Part shown: piece by piece, positions 61,132 to 64,000 of the stretch
Layout of the letters: every line of letters starts with the position of its first letter
Position numbering within the stretch: position 1 is the stretch's first letter
Source: Halopseudomonas sp002296055
GTDB taxonomy: Bacteria; Pseudomonadota; Gammaproteobacteria; Pseudomonadales; Pseudomonadaceae
Direction: 5' to 3' (one strand)
Length of the DNA: 64,000 nucleotides
NCBI RefSeq assembly: GCF_050876985.1
Contig: NZ_JBPAPP010000002.1
Notes under the pieces: generated by a model
Told to the model about the DNA's origin: nothing
Database searches by the model: none
What the model saw: only the letters and a program-made list of their open reading frames with translations
Program-made: the position numbers and the translations under genes

Positions 61132-61400
61132 CAGCCGATCAGTCCAGGAATCTGCCGATACAGCGTATCGGTGAACTCGATCATCTGAGCCGCCAGCCAG
61201 GGCCCCAGCCAGATCAGCGTGAGAAAGGTGATCAGCAGACGCGGCAAGAAACTGAGGGTCTGCTCGTTGATCTGGGTCGCAGCCTGAAACATGGCCACGA
61301 TCAGGCCGATAACCAGACTAGGCATGACCACAATGGCCACCACTACCGAGGTCAGCCAGAGCGCCTGACGAAACAGATCTACCGCCACTTCCGGGGTCAT
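61131..61400 (-). CDS. fliQ: flagellar export protein FliQ
   Basis: An 89-residue protein with two membrane helices (VVVAIVVMPSLVIGLIVAMF and LLITFLTLIWLGPWLA) and the conserved FQAATQINEQTLSFLP between them. It belongs to the FliPQR gate. It lies 9 bp after fliP and overlaps fliR by 1 nt. Confidence 0.96.
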   Translation of the reverse strand: MTPEVAVDLFRQALWLTSVVVAIVVMPSLVIGLIVAMFQAATQINEQTLSFLPRLLITFLTLIWLGPWLAAQMIEFTDTLYRQIPGLIG

Positions 61401-61409
61401 GGCCTGCTC

Positions 61410-62162
61410 CTATGTCACCGCAAAACTGGCGGCCAGGGTACCGATGATCAGCGCCCAACCATCCACCAGAACAAACAGCATGATCTTGAATGGCAGGGAA
61501 ATGATCAGCGGCGACAGCATCATCATACCCATGGCCATCAGCACACTGGCGACCACCAGATCGATCACCAGAAAGGGAATAAAGATCATAAAACCAATCT
61601 GAAACGCGGTTTTCAGCTCGGAGGTAACAAACGCCGGCACCAGAATGTGAAAAGGTACATCGTCTGGCCCAGTCAGGTCCGTCCGCTTGGCCAGCCGCAC
61701 AAACAGCTCAAGATCGGTCTCACGGGTCTGCGCCAACATAAAGTCGCGCAGGGGTACGCTGGCGGTTTCCAGCGCCTGCTGAGGAGCCATCTCCTCGTTC
61801 AGATACGGCTGCAGCGCGGTGTCGTTTATCTTGCTGAACACCGGCGCCATGATGAACAGTGTGAGGAACAGCGCCAGACCAATCAGGATCTGACTGGATG
61901 GCGTCTGCTGCAAACCCAGCGCCTGGCGCAGAATTGCAAACACGATGATGATGCGCGTGAAGCTGGTCATCATCATCACAAACGCGGGGATAAAGGTCAG
62001 CGCCGACATCAGCAGCAGAATCTGCAGGCTGACCGAGTAGGTCTGCTGCCCCTCAGCGTCGGTGCTCAGGGTAATCGCCGGCATGCTTAACGGATCGGCC
62101 GCGGTTTGCGCCCAGACCGAAGGTGCCAACAGCAAAAGCAACAAGCCCAACCAGCGCATCAT
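61410..62162 (-). CDS. fliP: flagellar export protein FliP
   Basis: A 250-residue export-gate protein with a cleavable signal peptide (MMRWLGLLLLLLAPSVWA) and four membrane helices. ILLLMSALTFIPAFVMMMTSFTRIIIVF and LGLQQTPSSQILIGLALFLTLFIM are signature blocks, with IPFLVIDLVVASVLMAMGMMM later. ATGA overlap with fliO. Confidence 0.97.
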   Translation of the reverse strand: MMRWLGLLLLLLAPSVWAQTAADPLSMPAITLSTDAEGQQTYSVSLQILLLMSALTFIPAFVMMMTSFTRIIIVFAILRQALGLQQTPSSQILIGLALFLTLFIMAPVFSKINDTALQPYLNEEMAPQQALETASVPLRDFMLAQTRETDLELFVRLAKRTDLTGPDDVPFHILVPAFVTSELKTAFQIGFMIFIPFLVIDLVVASVLMAMGMMMLSPLIISLPFKIMLFVLVDGWALIIGTLAASFAVT

Positions 62163-62593
62163 GGGGTTTGATCCCGTTTCAGTAGTGCCTGCAACTTGCG
62201 GGCAAAGTCACTGTTGCTGGCGGCCGCCTGGGACAGGTCGGCCACCGGCTGGTCAAAGACATGCAGGGTGTTGATTCGGCCAGGCGAGGCGCCCAGCAGC
62301 ATCTGGGTGCCGCCCACATCAACCAGCAACAACCGATCGCGCGGCCCTAATGGCAAACTGCTCAGCAGCCGAATGTGCTGGCCGCCCTGCGCCGCCATCG
62401 GCCCCACCCGGCGCAGCAACCAACCCAGCAGAAAGATCAACCCCACCACCACCAGCAGGCCGAGCGCCAACTGGCTCAGCTGGGCGGCCAACGAGGCGCT
62501 GCCGATATTGGACGCGGCAGCCGCTGCCGGCTCACCAGTCTGCGCCAGAAGTGGCAGCGGCACGGCGGCGCCAAGCGCCAGCAGGACTCGCAT
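62159..62593 (-). CDS. fliO: flagellar assembly protein FliO
   Basis: A 144-residue protein with a signal (RVLLALGAAVPLPLLAQ), a membrane helix (LALGLLVVVGLIFLLGWLLRRV) and a cytosolic part (RLLSSLPLGPRDRLLLVDVGGTQMLLG) typical of FliO, a chaperone for FliP assembly. It overlaps fliN by 1 nt and fliP by 4 nt. Confidence 0.93.
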   Translation of the reverse strand: MRVLLALGAAVPLPLLAQTGEPAAAAASNIGSASLAAQLSQLALGLLVVVGLIFLLGWLLRRVGPMAAQGGQHIRLLSSLPLGPRDRLLLVDVGGTQMLLGASPGRINTLHVFDQPVADLSQAAASNSDFARKLQALLKRDQTP

Positions 62594-63060
62594 CAGCGCA
62601 GCTTCTTGATACGTTCTGAGGGGCTGATCACGTCAGTTAGGCGGATGCCAAACTTTTCGTTCACCACCACCACCTCACCGTGGGCAATCAGCGTACCGTT
62701 GACCTTCACATCCAGCGGCTCACCGGCCAGGCGATCCAGCTCAACTACCGAGCCTTGGTTAAGCTGCAGCAGGTTGCGGATGGTGATATCGGTGTTACCT
62801 ACTTCCATGGAAATAGTCACCGGAATGTCGAGAATGACATCCAGGTTCGGGCTATCGCCCGGATCAAAATCTTCGCCGCCAGCGCGCGCCGGCGCGTTGA
62901 ACTCTTCCATCGGCATACGCGGCTGGGCGTTGCTCTGCTCGAGCATGGCGTCGATATCATCCTGTTCGGCGTTACCTGCCTCGTCCAGAGCTGCCGCCCA
63001 CTCATCGGCCAGCGCCTGCTCTTCCGGGCTGATCTCGTCGGGTTGTTTGTCCTCAGCCAT
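62593..63060 (-). CDS. fliN: flagellar motor switch protein FliN
   Basis: A 155-residue C-ring protein. The acidic N-terminal half (1-75, EEQALADEWAAALDEAG) is variable; the C-terminal SpoA domain is canonical (VILDIPVTISMEVGNTDITIRNLLQLNQGSVVELDRLAGEPLD...). It works with FliM and FliG in switching and torque, and binds export cargo. The gap to fliM is 34 bp. Confidence 0.96.
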   Translation of the reverse strand: MAEDKQPDEISPEEQALADEWAAALDEAGNAEQDDIDAMLEQSNAQPRMPMEEFNAPARAGGEDFDPGDSPNLDVILDIPVTISMEVGNTDITIRNLLQLNQGSVVELDRLAGEPLDVKVNGTLIAHGEVVVVNEKFGIRLTDVISPSERIKKLR

Positions 63061-63094
63061 CTCGCTGTCCCCTGTTGTTGTTGGCAGTGGCCGA

Positions 63095-64000
63095 TCAGCG
63101 CGGACGCACGACCGGACCCAAAATCTGTAGCGCCAGGTTCCCCTTGACCGAACCCAGCTTGCTCTTGAAGGTCGGCACGCCGTTGGCGCACAGCACCATG
63201 TGCTCGGGCATTTCCACCGGAATCACATCACCGGCCTGCATGCTCAGCAGGTCCTTGAGGCGCAGCTGGGTTTTCACCACGGTGGCGCTCAGCGGCACCT
63301 TGACTCCGGTAATTTCCTCGCGCAGTGCGCGCACCCAGCGCTCATCGTGCTCGTCTACGTCGGACTGCACGCCCGAGTCCAGCACTTCACGCAGCGGCTC
63401 GATCATCGAATAGGGGAAGGTCACATGCAGGTCACCGCCGCCGCCATCAAGCTCAATGTGGAAGGTAGAGACAACGACCACTTCGCTGGGGCTGACGATG
63501 TTCGCCAGCGCCGGGTTAACTTCGGAGTTGACGTACTCAAACTGCACGTCCTGCACCGCCTGCCAGGCCTCCTTGAGGTCGATGAAGGCCTGATCCAGCA
63601 CCATGCGCACCACACGAAGCTCGGTCGGGGTAAATTCACGACCTTCGATTTTGGCGTGGCGACCATCACCGCCGAAGAAATTGTCGACCAGCTTGAATAC
63701 CAGCTTGGCGTCGAGAATAAACAGCGCGGTACCACGCAGCGGCTTCATCTTCACCAGGTTGAGACTGGTGGGCACGTAAAGCGAGTGCACGTACTCGCCA
63801 AACTTCATCACCTGCACGCCTCCCACGGCCACATCGGCGGAACGGCGCATCAGGTTGAACATGCTGATGCGGGTATAGCGGGCAAAGCGCTCGTTGATCA
63901 TCTCCAGCGTGGGCATGCGCCCACGTACGATGCGATCCTGGCTGGTCAGGTCATAACTCTTGATCGACCCCGGTTCGCTCTCGACATCAGTGTCGATGGC
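63095..64000 (-). CDS. fliM: flagellar motor switch protein FliM, N-terminus cut by window edge
   Basis: The frame runs from stop 63095-63097 to the right edge without interruption, 301 residues visible. The internal ATG at 63914-63916 is not the start, since SIKSYDLTSQDRIVRGRMPTLEMINERF, a FliM signature, begins upstream of it. Middle (CheC-like) and C-terminal SpoA domains are complete. FliM receives CheY-P; its extreme N-terminal CheY-binding peptide lies outside the window. Confidence 0.96.
   Translation of the reverse strand, partial: AIDTDVESEPGSIKSYDLTSQDRIVRGRMPTLEMINERFARYTRISMFNLMRRSADVAVGGVQVMKFGEYVHSLYVPTSLNLVKMKPLRGTALFILDAKLVFKLVDNFFGGDGRHAKIEGREFTPTELRVVRMVLDQAFIDLKEAWQAVQDVQFEYVNSEVNPALANIVSPSEVVVVSTFHIELDGGGGDLHVTFPYSMIEPLREVLDSGVQSDVDEHDERWVRALREEITGVKVPLSATVVKTQLRLKDLLSMQAGDVIPVEMPEHMVLCANGVPTFKSKLGSVKGNLALQILGPVVRPR

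Noticed and set aside
1..64000. CRISPR array, prophage, transposase, tRNA or rRNA
   Set aside because: Read for regularly spaced repeats, integrase or transposase motifs and tRNA-like cloverleaves; none was seen.

Overview
The window is high-GC, densely coded gammaproteobacterial chromosome. Gene content and order point to the Pseudomonas group: edd-pgl-eda, pykA, class I fumarase, a SadC-like diguanylate cyclase, olsBA, argP/argO, sodB-bifA, truD-surE-pcm-nlpD-rpoS, rhlG and a fliM-to-flhB flagellar block. A complete ectoine/5-hydroxyectoine cluster (ectABCD plus a dedicated aspartate kinase) suggests a salt-adapted, probably marine lineage such as Halopseudomonas (the former P. pertucinogena group). 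The assignment is inferred from content; no rRNA or marker comparison was possible. No tRNA, rRNA, CRISPR array, prophage or transposase was seen.

Layout. 1-12 kb: two small envelope proteins, a tandem universal stress protein, the Entner-Doudoroff operon (minus strand) divergent from pyruvate kinase, a DoxX protein, fumarase, and a c-di-GMP synthase followed by a ferredoxin reductase and an enoyl-CoA hydratase. 12-19 kb: a phospholipase D-type synthase, a di-iron metallo-beta-lactamase-fold protein, ornithine-lipid synthesis (olsBA), ACP phosphodiesterase, a coiled-coil membrane protein and an NAD(P)-binding reductase. 19-25 kb: divergent argP/argO, sodB, the c-di-GMP phosphodiesterase bifA, and an overlapping lemA/GIDE-like pair with an EF-hand. 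25-31.4 kb (minus strand): ispF-truD-surE-pcm-DUF368-nlpD-rpoS. 31.4-35 kb: glutathione-dependent formaldehyde detoxification (frmA, fghA) with a divergent LysR gene. 35-42 kb: an orphan two-component pair with a sigma-54-type regulator, an acyltransferase and a 958-residue HD-GYP sensor. 42.4-44.9 kb: an epoxide hydrolase, a short-chain-dehydrogenase relative with the halohydrin dehalogenase fingerprint, and a hotdog-like protein, close together on one strand. 45-48 kb: speA and rhlG among palindromic repeats. 48.5-53.3 kb: ectABCD-ask. 53.3-57.4 kb: a KefB-type antiporter, two alpha/beta hydrolases and a SIMPL protein. 57.5-64 kb: stator genes (motCD type) converging on the flagellar export and C-ring genes flhB-fliRQPONM; fliM runs off the right edge.

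The strongest candidate for a little-described system is the 42.4-44.9 kb group. One protein carries both T-x4-F-x-G and S-x12-Y-x3-R, which distinguish halohydrin dehalogenases from ordinary short-chain dehydrogenases, and it follows an epoxide hydrolase with a full catalytic set. Together they would convert vicinal haloalcohols to epoxides and then diols. A second theme is two families of palindromic, MITE-like repeats. Their ends supply stop codons or C-terminal residues of genes (eda, the hotdog gene) and contribute to a hairpin over the speA stop codon.
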